Under the pieces are notes generated by a model. It worked only from the letters and a program-made list of their open reading frames with translations. It searched no databases and had not been told where the DNA came from. A DNA stretch of 29,865 nt from Rhizophagus sp. LPA8_4_AMF (taxonomy: Eukaryota; Glomeromycota; Glomeromycetes; Glomerales; Glomeraceae), in assembly GCA_021464525.1 (NCBI GenBank), contig JADRCO010000605.1, positions 1 to 29,865 of the forward strand, given 5' to 3'. Numbering within the stretch: the first letter of the stretch is position 1; every line of letters begins with the position of its first letter. Position numbers and translations under genes: made by a program. Of the stretch, positions 19,682 to 29,865 are shown piece after piece.

Positions 19682-22660
19682 ATGGGCAAAAAAGAAAGGC
19701 GAAAGTCAAGCAATGTAAAAACACCGCATTCTAATAAACTTGTGGAACAGCCAAATCGTAATGCAATACTTATTGAACCTTTACTTGCACGATTTGATAC
19801 TCCCAATGCAGACTTTTTCGCATTAGTTACTCAAAGTGTAGATCGTCATCGATTGAGAGTATTCGATACGCATGCTGGAACAGTTATTAACGATTTTTCT
19901 TCAGAATCTGAAGAAAAATTTAATTGCTTGACTTGGGGGAAAATAGATTTAAATAAAAAAGTTGTAAGTCGAATAAGGCATGTGTATTGCGGGAATGCGG
20001 TTAATTTTACGCTTTTCCGTTTTTTTTTATAATTGAGTTAATTCCTAATTACACTCATTACAACTTATAGGATACACCTTCGCCGAAAAAGAAAAAGAAG
20101 CTTTCATCTGAAAATGAACAATGTATTAAAGTAATTGCACTAGGGTCACAAACAGGATCAATAATAATTTATTCTATTTCACATGGGTCCGTTATAAAAA
20201 CTTTAAGTGGAACGCATACATCACCAATTAATGACTTTATTTTTACTAAAGATTGTAAAAAGGGCTATTCTTGTAGTGAAGATATGAATATTGTGGAATG
20301 GAATATTGATAATGAACGTGTCATTAGGTATGATATTCAAAATCATTTCTTATTAGATTTTAATTTGTGTAGATAACAATTTTTCTTTAAAATTTTTAGT
20401 AAATGGAATGTTGGTTCACAAATGACGAAATACAAACTTACCCTATCACATGATGAAACTAAATTATTATCAGTAGGACATAGTATTATAATGTGGGATC
20501 TGCAATCTAAGAAAATTCTTAAAACCTTTACTGGTCACGCGACTAGGATCACTAATGTTATGTTTTCGGCGAAAGATGAACTATTTATAACTTCCGCAGA
20601 GCATGATCGATTTATAAATATTTGGAAGTGTCAGGATAATGGCAACCTGGATGGTAAATTCTTGAGAAGCAAATATGGTTTAAATCTTCTGAATAAAAAT
20701 TTTATATATGTAATTCTTATATTTTAAATACAGCTTTGACCCTGGATGAAAACATCACAAACCTTTCGATTTCTAAAATGAATACTGTTTTAGCAGTCTC
20801 TGAGGCTGGTATATTATATATATTTAAAGATATTACATCTTCATTTTCAACTGACACAACACTGCAGAACAAAAGAAAGAAACGGTTTACAACCCACAAA
20901 GCTGAAGGTCAGATAAAATTTCTTAACGAAGATGGTGCAGATATAATACCCATACTCTCCGCTTGTTTTGTTGAAAAAGAAGAGAACAAAGAGATGGGTT
21001 GCGTAATGGTTGCTAGAGGGAGCACCGTAAAACCAGCTTTTGAAAAAGTGGTATGTTTGATAATTATTAAATGTCTTTAAAAGTGATATAAGTATTAACA
21101 TACATTTAACAATTCACATATAAGAATGTTGATACACCTTTTCAAGATATAATATTAAAGCGTCATCAACCGACAGGGTTTTTAATGAATGATTCAGATT
21201 TAGCTGCTAGAAACCTGGTAAATACATGAAATAAATCATTTTTGTTTGCCAACGATTCGATATTAATGTTTATCATGTTATATAACTCGCAAATAGCAAG
21301 AAACACAAAAGCTATATGATGATTCAAAAGTCAAAGTGATAGGAACAACAAACTATGAATTACCCAGCATTACCGTGCCTGAGAATGGAGGGTTAGAAGA
21401 TATAAATAAAGTAATATACTAAATATTTATTATTATATCATATATTTTGAACAAACCTATTAACACAAGTCCTCTTTTTTTGGTAATCATCAATATTTGG
21501 GGAACAATTGAAGATTGACATAAAAGACTTGAATACGGTAGACGATGAGAATAATTCAAACCAGAAGCTTGAAGCGGAACAACACAAATTCAAGAAATTC
21601 ACAGGACACTCCGTGCAACAAATGCTTGTTCAAGCTTTACATTCGAATGATAAACAACTTATTTTGGTCGTATTGGAGCAAACAGATCCTGATATAATCA
21701 ATAATACAGTGAAAAAATTACCAACAAAATATATTGTGCCATTTCTTGAAAAAGCAATTACAAGATTTCAAGAAAAACCTAACACAGGAGCGCATATTCT
21801 ACAATGGATTAAAGCAGTTTTGTTATTTCATATGACTTATCTAATGACGGTAAAATGTTATTTGTACTTTAAGCTCTAACGTGTTAAAAAAAAGATTACT
21901 TATTTAAACTTTTATTATATTTATTTTTTAGATTCCAGATTTGACTCGCAAACTTTCAAATTTTTATCAAACGTTAGATGCCCGTGTGATGGTTTTCCAG
22001 AAATTATTGAATTTTTATGGACGTCTTGACTTGGTTATGCAACAAGTATCGATGCATCAACAAGATGTTATAAATACTTCTAATGATCCTATATTATCTT
22101 ATATTGAGAGCAGTGATGAAAATGAGGATGATGAAAGCGATGACGACGACGAAGACGAAGCAAGGGTAAATATGAAATTCAAAATAAAAACATTCGTTCT
22201 ACCCAATATTAAATAGTGTATTGTTATGAAGGATTCTGAAACAGAAGAAACGGATGAAGAACATGAAGAAGTATTTATAAATCGTGATTTGGATAATGGA
22301 CATTTGGAAGAGGATGAAAACGAAAGTGAAGATGAAGACGAAGATGAAGAAATGATCGATGCTATTAAAGGCAACGATGATGATTATAATGAAGGTGAAA
22401 GTAATATAGGGAATGAAGAAATCGTGGAAGAGTTAGAAAAGGATAATCTTAATGATAATAAAGGAAATGATTCTGAGGATAATGATGAGGATGAGAGAGA
22501 TGTAGTTAATAACTACATGGATATCGATTATGAAAATAATAATGAAGACAATGAAGATGATAATGAGGGAGATGAAACTGGAGATAATGATGAAAATGAT
22601 GATGACGATGATAACGATGAAATAGAAGCCAATGATGATGACGACGATGAGGAGGTATGA
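19682..22660 (+). CDS. UTP5: WD40/Utp12-domain processome protein Utp5 (WDR43)
   Basis: Nine exons join in frame to 771 residues: 19682-19963, 20071-20327, 20400-20653, 20734-21050, 21125-21217, 21297-21410, 21514-21849, 21932-22165, 22232-22660. Utp5 is a t-UTP/UtpA subunit that couples rDNA transcription to pre-rRNA processing in the nucleolus. The start MGKKERRKSS is basic. WD40 repeats include LTLSHDETKLLSVGHSIIMW, TFTGHATRITNVMFSAKDEL and FITSAEHDRFINIW. The Dip2/Utp12 domain covers about residues 470-600 (GHSVQQMLVQALHSNDKQLI, LEKAITRFQEKPN, QTLDARVMVFQKLLNFYGRL). The C terminus is a separate exon (residues 630-771) made almost only of Asp, Glu and Asn. It makes the protein longer than yeast (643) or human (677) homologues, as I recall those lengths. 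The acceptor of exon 7 is unusually purine-rich nearby. Confidence 0.92.
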
Positions 22661-22952
22661 AGTGCCGATCTGAGAATGATGTTTAATATTCATTTCAATT
22701 ATACTAATGTCATTATGGAGTCAATTTTAATGTTTACCAAAATAGAAAAGTATTAATAATTTTATTCAAAGATATTCTTTTTATTGACTTTTTAATTATT
22801 TGTAAATTTTTTTTTTGATATTTCGTAATCAAAATGTTGATTACAATTTTGTATTGAATTTTATTAAACAAAAATATATATTTCATCCCTTCGGTTTCGA
22901 CTTACTATATGTGAAATCTCCTGAATGTGAGCCTTTTAATTTTCTAGTTTGA
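22661..22952. other. Convergent 3' region, UTP5 / TMEM208-like
   Basis: 292 bp of AT-rich DNA between two stop codons that face each other. It holds both 3' UTRs. No separate gene is seen. Confidence 0.45.
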
Positions 22953-23784
22953 CTATATTCTAGTATATTTAATTTTAGCAGTTCCTTCTTGTTGCCGCTT
23001 TTCAAGTTTCTTTTGACGCTTGCTTTTTTGAAAATCTGATCCCGCCATATTACCATCAGAAAAGAAATTTGGTTTTATGAAAAATGTCCAAATTTTGTAA
23101 ATTGCAAAACTCGGAATCTATGTTGCAAATTTAAGTAAATGTCAAATAACCCTCTATAATAACGATGATTATTTAAGATTAGATGTTAATTATTTAATTA
23201 CTTACCACCAAAAGTATATACCATGCCCATGCGAAAAACATGCTTGTTATATGTACAAACCATGTTATATAAATTATATCAAACATATACCTAATAATAA
23301 GTTGATAAGTGTTAAAGTTGAGTCAATTGAATTCTAAACAAATTAAAGACTTACGCGGTTAAGCCTTCAGAATTCAAATCCTCACCCGACCAAATAACAG
23401 ATCCATCTGATGAATATTTTGGTGAACCATATATTACGAGTTGTTTCCAAAGAAATATGCTTATGCCTGTCGTTACTAAGTATCCTGTAGCTAACCAAAA
23501 TGTGAATGTATTATAATTATAAAGAACTTGATACAGAATATAAATTGCCTGTTAACAAATAAACATAATTAAATTAGATCTTAAACATCAGATAATTAAT
23601 GGGTCAACATTGCTTCCAAACTTACGTTTACGGTTAAGAAGCCTTGCTTAAGATTTCTTAAATATCGAAGATTTTCCTGAGCAATTTTTTTATCTGATTG
23701 TTTTGCCTTTCAATTACCAAAATTAATTTTAGAAAAGGAATAAATAACGGTTAAGGACAGTAAAGAATTATGATAGCTCACCAT
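22953..23784 (-). CDS. TMEM208/SND2-like ER membrane protein
   Basis: Five exons join in frame to 175 residues: 23784-23782, 23706-23626, 23548-23355, 23290-23206, 23117-22953. TMEM208 (yeast Snd2/Env10) is an ER component of the SRP-independent targeting route. The N-terminal signature KKIAQENLRYLRNLKQGFL with VNAIYILYQ matches the family. Hydrophobic segments lie at about 28-60, 62-82 and 105-145 (including TWFVHITSMFFAWAWYILLV, IPSFAIYKIWTFF). The C terminus is strongly basic (KSKRQKKLEKRQQ). The first coding exon is only the ATG, with a GTGAGC donor directly after it. The acceptor of exon 2 fits in phase 0. Divergent from delta-COP with 207 bp between start codons. Confidence 0.88.
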
Positions 23785-23991
23785 ATTCAAGATAAATTTT
23801 GAAGAGGACCAAATATTTTTTAATAATGCGTTTTTAATTTATGTAATACAACGTTTGTGTCGCACAACATCCAACGCAACTAAAAAAAAAAAATTTTTAA
23901 ATTTTCACCCTTTAATGATATTATATACCGACAAGACTGTAGTTTGACGATTTGTTTATATCAGTCCTTTTCCCTCTTAAAATTCGAAACA
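23785..23991. promoter_or_regulatory. Bidirectional upstream region, TMEM208-like / delta-COP
   Basis: 207 bp between divergent ATGs of two secretory-pathway genes. It includes a run of ten or more A (about 23881-23891) and short GC-containing patches (TCGCACAACATCCAACGC). No specific site is assigned. Confidence 0.5.
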
Positions 23992-26253
23992 ATGGTCTGT
24001 TTTTCTCTTCGTTTTTAATGAGACTTTCTTACTATATTATAAAGACGTTTGATTCTTAACTGCCAATGTAATATAGGTTGTTTTGGCAGCATCGATATGT
24101 ACAAAAGGCGGAAAAGGTAGAAAATCTATTTTTCATTAATTCGATTTCCAATTTATGCCATATTTCAATTGATCGAATTATCGACAAATTTATAGATCAT
24201 TGTTAATTCTTTTAAACATTTTCTGTAGCTGTGATTTCTCGTCAATTTCGCGAAATGCCACGCGCTAGAATAGAAGGTCTTCTTGCATCTTTTCCTAAGT
24301 TAACGAGCGCTGGACAGCAGCATACTACAATTGAAACTGAACATGTTCGTTATGTTTATCAACCTCTTGATGAACTTTACATGGTTCTGATTACCAATCG
24401 TCAATCTAATATCTTGCAAGATATTGATACCCTACATTTATTTGCTCGTGTGGTATCTGATGTTTGCCGATCGAATGACGAAAGAGAAATTTTGAGAAAT
24501 AGCTTTGAGTTGTTGAGTACTTTTGATGAAATTGTTTCATTAGGTTATCGAGAAAATGTTAATTTAGCACAAGTCAAGAGCATCACAGAAATGGAAAGTC
24601 ATGAAGAGAAGATTCAAGAAATAATAGCAAGAGTAAGATTTTCTTCTTTTTTATTAATTATGTCATAGCAGAATAATTATTTATTAATATAGATTTACTA
24701 GAATAAAGAACAAGAAGCTAAGGAAGAGCTCAAGAGAAGAGCTAAGCAATTAGAAATGCAGAAAAAGGAAATGCTTAAACGTGGTGGTGGTACATCTTTT
24801 GGAAGTAGCTTCGGTCAATCAATTAATAGACCCTCTTCATATGCTGAACCGCAAGTTCAAACGACTTTCGATGATAGTATACGTTCATCATATAGTAGGT
24901 ATGATATCGAGTTATACACGATTAATTTCGTTAAAAAAATTTTTTAAAATTAATTGTATAAATATAAATTTTTCATATAGTTCACCCACTCCACCTTCAT
25001 CTAAAACTAAGGGTATGCAGCTTGGACGTAAACAGAAGGGCGCTGATTTGTTCGAAGCTGTTAAAAATGAAGTTGGTTTTGAAGAAGTTACTGAGAAGCA
25101 GCCCAATGTCAGGACGTCGACTTCTATTTCAAAAGTTAACTTAGAAAGGTTTGAATCTTAACTTTTTTTATAACATCCCATTTTTTTTTATGATCAATAT
25201 TAAATTTTATATATAATTGTCGTTTAGTGTACACGTTACAATTATGGAAAAGATTTCTTTGCAAGCTAACAGAGATGGAGGTTTGGAAAATTTGGAAGTT
25301 AAAGGTGACCTAGAGTTAACTATTTCCGATCCAAACTTGACAAAAATTAAAATGTCTGTTCGTGCTGATGATGAGAGTATAGTGCAATTTAAGGTTATTA
25401 TTTTTGCTTGTCTATATTTTTTATACATTGTTCATTACATAAAATACTCATATTATAGTTCATTAATAATTATCTCAGACTCATCCTAATGTCGATAAGA
25501 AGCTATTTTCAAGTGATAACATTATTGCTTTGAAGAATTCCACCAAAGGATTTCCTGTCAACCAACCATTGGGTGTACTAAGATGGCGGTATATTACTAA
25601 AGACGAAACTGTAATTCCATTATCAAGTATGATTAATTACAACTTGTTCCATCTCTTTAAACTTTTTTTTTGCACTTTATTTAATTGAAACTTAATTTTA
25701 GTAAATTGTTGGCCTTCTCCGTCTGGAGATGGAACTATCGATGTTAATATCGAATATGAATTAGAGAATGATGGACAAGAATTTAAAGACGTATTAATAT
25801 CTATTCCTTTACCGTAAGCAATACATATCGTTTAAATCTTAATTAAGGGTAACTTTCATAATCTTATATTTTCCTTTGTAATTTCAAGTCCTGGAGGAAA
25901 TCCTGTTGTTGGTGATGTGGATGGTCATTATGAAGTAAATCGTCAAACAAGAACTTTAGACTGGCAGTTGCCTATTATTGACGCTTCTAATAAGCAAGGC
26001 TCTTTAGAGTTTAGTATTGCAGGTGATGATGTAAACGCTTTTTACCCTGTTAGAGTGGCATTTATTAGCGAAAAACCATTTTGTGATGTAGACGTAAGTG
26101 TCATGTTTCTTTATAATATCATTCAAATTTTGCAACTTTCTCAATATAATTTACTTGATTTAGGTTTTGGAAATAACTCTTATTGAAACAGGTGCACCTG
26201 TGACTTTTTCCAAAGAAAAGCTTTTAACAGCTGAAGAATATAATGTTGTGTAG
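23992..26253 (+). CDS. RET2: Coatomer subunit delta (delta-COP, Ret2/ARCN1)
   Basis: Ten exons join in frame to 510 residues: 23992-23994, 24077-24116, 24229-24632, 24702-24898, 24981-25148, 25228-25393, 25479-25626, 25702-25813, 25889-26093, 26164-26253. Delta-COP is a subunit of the COPI coat for Golgi-to-ER and intra-Golgi vesicles. The N-terminal longin domain is plain (VVLAASICTKGGKAVISRQF, ARIEGLLASFPKL, HVRYVYQPLDELYMVLIT, LGYRENVNLAQVKSITEM). A charged linker (KEELKRRAKQLEMQKKEMLK) follows. The mu-homology domain spans about 275-510 (NCWPSPSGDGTIDVNIEYEL, WQLPIIDA, GSLEFSIAGDD). The first coding exon is just ATG, followed by an odd GTCTGT donor; homology to MVxLAA at the family start supports it. 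AATAAA follows the stop at 26254. Confidence 0.95.
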
Positions 26254-26474
26254 AATAAAAATATTTTAATCTAATTTATTATATAATTATATAATTTTAT
26301 TTGTAAAATTCATATCTAAAATTATAAAATGAACGAAATTAGATTCGATATATACTTTACACAAATTGATAAATTAATATAGATTAAATGAAATTTTATT
26401 ATATTTTCTTTTATATCCATTAAATTAATTTTGTTTCTGATTTAGAAAGCAAATATTTTAAATAACATGTAAAT
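26254..26474. terminator. Convergent 3' region, delta-COP / TRP5
   Basis: 221 bp between facing stop codons. AATAAA at 26254-26259 immediately after the delta-COP stop is a likely polyadenylation signal. No canonical hexamer was noted for TRP5. No other gene. Confidence 0.5.
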
Positions 26475-29356
26475 TTAATTATAAGATTCGAATCTAAGAT
26501 CCCAATCAATTTGGGGACCATATTTAGGTAAAGCTTCGGCAACGGATACAACATCTTTATCACCACGACCACTAAGACATACTAAAATATCTTGATCTTT
26601 ATTCATTGAAGATGCAAGTTGCAAAGCATAATAAATAGCGTGACTTGATTCAAGAGCTATTTATTATAGGAAGATAAAAATTTTAGTAATCCAAAAATTT
26701 AATAATTAGATTTTTAAAAAAGTAAAAAAACGTACCGGGAATAATTCCTTCCAACTCTGAAAGTTTCCTAAACCCAATTAAAGCTTCTTTATCAGAAACA
26801 GCAACATAATTTGCACGACCTATATCTTTAAGCCATGAATGTTCAGGTCCTACACCAGGATAATCTAATCCTGCACTAATACTATGTGTAGATTTGATTT
26901 GACCCTTATTATCTTGTAATAAATAAGTACGTGTTCCATGTAATACTCCAGGTGTACCTATGGATAAAGTTGCGGAGTGCAGTTCGGTATCCGTTCCTAA
27001 ATTAAATTAAAAAAAAAAAATGTTCAAATTTTTTAAACCATTTATAAAAAGTTTCAAGGAAAATGAAAAAAACGTATTACCATCTCCACCAGCTTCAACT
27101 CCAATAATTTTTACGCTTTTATCATTGATAAAAGGATGAAACATTCCAATAGCATTACTTCCTCCACCAACACAAGCAACAACAGCATCAGGTAATTTAC
27201 CAGCTTTTTCTAGCATTTGTGCTTTAGATTCTTTTCCGATTACACTTTGGAATTCTCTTACAATTGTCGGGAACGGATGAGGTCCAATTGCTGAACCAAT
27301 TAAATAATGTGTATACTCAACGGTGGATACCCAATCTCTAGTAGCTTCGTTAATAGCATCTTTCAATGTTTTACTTCCTGATTCTACAGAAACAACTTTA
27401 GCTCCCAATAATCGCATTCTAAAAACGTTTAAAGCTTGTCTTCTAACATCTTCGGCACCCATATAAACAACACATTCTAATCCAAATTTTGCACAAACAG
27501 TCGCGGTAGCAACACCATGTTGTCCGGCTCCAGTTTCGGCAATAATTCTTCTCTTACCAATACGTTTTGCTAATAATACTTGTCCAACTGCATTATTAAT
27601 CTTATGAGATCCTGTATGATTTAAATCTTCTCTTTTTAACCAAATTTTTGCACCTCCAGCATCTGCTGTTAATCTATCTGCGAATTGTAATTGTGATTCT
27701 CTACCCATATAATCATAATATGATCGAAATTCTTTCCAGAATTCTGGATCATCTTTTACTTGTACAAAAACCTATTAATTATATATATTACATGTTATGT
27801 ACAAATATATAAGAATGAAAATATAGAAACAAAATAAATATAATCATACTTTTTCAAGTTCAGATAAACATTCGATCAAAGCCTCTGGAACATATTGACC
27901 CCCAAAATTACCAAATCGAGCATCCAGTGCATGAAGTGAAGTAGTCTAAAAAGAATTTTTTTTAATATTTATGCGCATACATAATGTATTTTAAAAGAAA
28001 AATTCAAAAGATTGAAATTATTAATACATTATCATCTCTGCTTTCGACATTTTGAATAATTTGAGTATTATTAGATTCGGATTTTTCAACATTTGCTTCT
28101 TTAACTTCTTCAGCACTCCTACCACTAACTTCCAATGCGTACGATTTTACGGCTTCGGCCCTTTTACCTTTGGCTAAACAAGTAAAAGATCTTAATATTT
28201 CAATTCGGAATTAAAAACACAAACTTTAAATTAAAAAACTTACGTGCTGACTTCAAGATATTAATGATCTTGCTACCAATCACAACACCATCAGCATGTA
28301 AACCAACAATTTTAAAGTCTTCTCTTTTGGTTACACCAAAACCGACAGCAAGTGGTAATTTTGTACATTTACGGATTTTTGCAACTATATTTGGTAATTC
28401 CTTATTAAGAGTTTCCGAACCCGTAACTCCCATTCTTGACACCACGTATATAAAAGTATCTGCAACACTTGCAAGATGACGTATACGCGCATCAGTGGTC
28501 GAAGGAGCGACAAGTGGTATATAACTTAGACTATAGAACAAAAGAGAGCAAAGGGGAGAAGGTTATTTTCTCTTAAACGGTGTTTAGGGCGCCCTATTTA
28601 GGGGTGACAAAAAAAATAGTCTTATGATTTCTAAAAGTATACATGCCCTTTCCCTTTACAAAGGGTTCTAAACTTTTCACACTCTTCAGGAGGTAAATCA
28701 ACTACGATGGTTCCATTAACACCAACTCTTTTACATTCATTAACAATTTTTTCTTCACCATAAGCAAGAATCGGATTATAATATCCCATGAATATAATTG
28801 GAATTTTAAGTCCTTTAGCTCTTGATTCGGATACATATGATAAACATTTTGGAATATCTACTTTATTTTCAAGTGCAACCTATCAAAAAATTGAGATAAA
28901 CATAATAACTGATTAAATCAATAGAAAAAATTGTATTAAAGATAAAATTTGATCAGTATCAAATTACATTATTTGCTTCTTGAATTGTTTTGCCATCGAC
29001 CATAGGATCGGTGAAAGGGATACCTTTTAAAAATTATGGAATCTTAATCAGTTGACTTTTAATATTGAAAATACTTGATTCTTCTAAATAATCAAATCAC
29101 CTAATTCAATGATATCTGCTCCACCAGCTTCAAGCCCTAATAATATATCAACAGTTTCTTCCGGATCCGGATAACCAGCTGTTACAAAGGCTACAAAAAC
29201 TGGTCGTTCTAAAAGGTAATTTTTTATCAAAAGTTATTTTCGTAAATATTCATATGTTCATATAATATTCATATTTATTTATTTATTTTTAAATATATAT
29301 ATATATGTACTTTGTTCGTGGCAACGTTGAAAAACTTGGTTCAATTCGTTTGACAT
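26475..29356 (-). CDS. TRP5: Tryptophan synthase, fused alpha-beta (TRP5 type)
   Basis: Ten exons join in frame to 701 residues: 29356-29311, 29208-29101, 29023-28968, 28879-28647, 28530-28244, 28173-28028, 27945-27850, 27771-27081, 26996-26736, 26656-26475. It makes tryptophan from indole-glycerol phosphate and serine. The alpha domain (about 1-260) keeps catalytic Glu50 (DIIELG) and Asp61 (DPMVDG), plus [15 protein letters not shown] and [10 protein letters not shown] charged linker follows. The beta domain (from about 300) has [23 protein letters not shown]-binding Lys381 (HTGSHKINN), [20 protein letters not shown] and the end [15 protein letters not shown]. Length matches yeast Trp5 (707). 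The fused order alpha-beta is the fungal arrangement. The beta-domain [12 protein letters not shown] departs from the usual GRPSPL motif. Intron 4 appears to use a GC donor. Confidence 0.95.
28531..28646 (-). other. Probable GC-AG intron in TRP5
   Basis: The reading frame requires exon 4 to end after AAAGG (28647) so that it joins T-CTA-AGT at 28530 and gives [15 protein letters not shown], the family consensus. The intron then begins GCATGT and ends TTTTGTTCTATAG after a long pyrimidine tract. The nearby GT donors give the wrong phase or delete conserved residues. The total CDS length and phase close only with this choice. The intron also holds a 12 bp perfect palindrome TAGGGCGCCCTA at 28585-28596. 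Confidence 0.65.
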
Positions 29357-29865
29357 ATTATAAAATTAGGGGAATTTGGAAAGAAAAAAAGAAATGTTAT
29401 AAAATTTGGGGAATTTGGAAAGAAAAAAAGAAAATAAAGTTGAAACTAATAGATGTATAATTATAATTCGTCATATTTCGACGCGCATTTACCCAATCAG
29501 AAGAGGCAAGAATGCGTGTAACTGCATAGATTACTAAAAAAAATGATTTCAGATTTTCAGTTATGCTAGTTTTGCTTTGCCATGCCAAGATCGCGAGATT
29601 GGGCTATGTTGGTCAACTAAGCTAAAATGATTTTCGTTGTCAATTTCATATGTTTTAATGTGGTATAATGCAAGATTATCTTACACTGAAAATCATACCA
29701 AATAAAAACATTTATTGTTAATTTAGTAAGAAGTAACGTAACATTTAAAAGTATTCGTAATTTATATTAAGGCTATGAAAAAAAACATTGTATTCATATC
29801 AGCCGATTGGCAAAGGTTACACACAGCTAAAAACCCATCAAACATTATTAAAATATCACATGTTA
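29357..29865 (-). promoter_or_regulatory. TRP5 upstream region
   Basis: 509 bp upstream of the TRP5 ATG to the window edge. It contains the 39 bp tandem duplication next to the start codon and CCAAT-type pentamers (CCAAT at 29493-29497; ATTGG at about 29597 and 29804). I saw no Gcn4/Cpc1 site (TGACTCA), which would be expected for general amino-acid control. No further gene is supported. Confidence 0.45.
29358..29435. repeat. 39 bp tandem duplication at the TRP5 leader
   Basis: Two copies, 29358-29396 and 29397-29435, nearly identical (one internal mismatch, A29368 against T29407, plus the last bases). In TRP5 orientation each is a pyrimidine tract with TTTCCAAATTCCCC. The first copy abuts the ATG, so both probably sit in the 5' leader or core promoter. 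Confidence 0.85.

Noticed and set aside
22099-22693. Minus-strand Ser-rich and Ile-rich ORFs
   Set aside because: They are antisense shadows of the GAT/GAA-rich acidic end of UTP5; such repeats leave the reverse frames open by composition.
28585-28596. Perfect palindrome TAGGGCGCCCTA as a regulatory site
   Set aside because: It is inside a TRP5 intron, short, and has no partner or known factor; noted only within the intron entry.
28541-28660. Ordinary GT donors for TRP5 intron 4 (for example GTATAC after CAT, GTAAAG, or GTTTAG)
   Set aside because: They give the wrong phase with the only sensible acceptor, or remove the conserved FRTLCKGKG segment.
29397-29588. 63-codon minus-strand ORF upstream of TRP5
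   Set aside because: Lies in the TRP5 upstream and leader region, overlaps the 39 bp duplication, and shows no homology pattern.
1-29865. CRISPR array, bacterial operon or phage-type system
   Set aside because: No regularly spaced repeats with unique spacers; genes are intron-rich eukaryotic housekeeping genes.

Overview
The window looks like nuclear DNA of an early-diverging fungus, most probably an arbuscular mycorrhizal fungus (Glomeromycotina). The reasons are very AT-rich intergenic DNA, genes split by many 64-178 bp GT-AG introns, a fused alpha-beta tryptophan synthase of the fungal TRP5 type, and a gene-poor flank full of decayed LINE and Harbinger-like elements whose RNase H/zinc-knuckle layout I associate with Rhizophagus-type genomes. 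The species assignment is inference; the gene calls rest on visible protein motifs and on exon phases that close.

Positions 1-7560 are a transposon graveyard: two broken minus-strand ORFs (152-704 and 857-1249), a plus-strand LINE remnant with eroded RNase H (about 1490-4175), three tandem copies of a ~150 bp repeat (4189-4575), a 429 bp insert bounded by a 16 bp direct repeat (4713-5141), and a HARBI1/Harbinger transposase pseudogene on the minus strand (5354-6520). A second repeat island at 11846-13809 is a poly(A)-tailed retroposed insert with a 16 bp target-site duplication, and it contains a nested 297 bp MITE.

The rest is conserved housekeeping sequence in tightly packed, mostly divergent pairs: CBP3/UQCC1 (minus) with UTP18 (plus); citrate synthase (minus) with mitochondrial bL9 (plus); an unrecognised 145-residue gene (plus) converging on an RBM42-like RRM protein (minus), which diverges from UTP5/WDR43 (plus); TMEM208/SND2-like (minus) with delta-COP (plus); and finally TRP5 (minus). 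For each of the nine recognised genes I resolved exons that join in frame into a complete protein of the size expected for its family.

Functionally the window mixes mitochondrial genes (bc1 assembly chaperone, citrate synthase, ribosomal protein bL9), nucleolar small-subunit processome WD40 proteins (Utp18, Utp5), secretory-pathway genes (TMEM208, delta-COP) and tryptophan synthesis. This is co-location, not an operon. I found no CRISPR array, rRNA or tRNA gene, and no convincing new biological system. The most interesting signals are the nested retroposon/MITE structure, a sequence family shared by a satellite-like array and the MITE interior, a GC-AG intron in TRP5, two back-to-back genes whose first coding exon is only the ATG, and a 52 bp tandem duplication that breaks an ORF.
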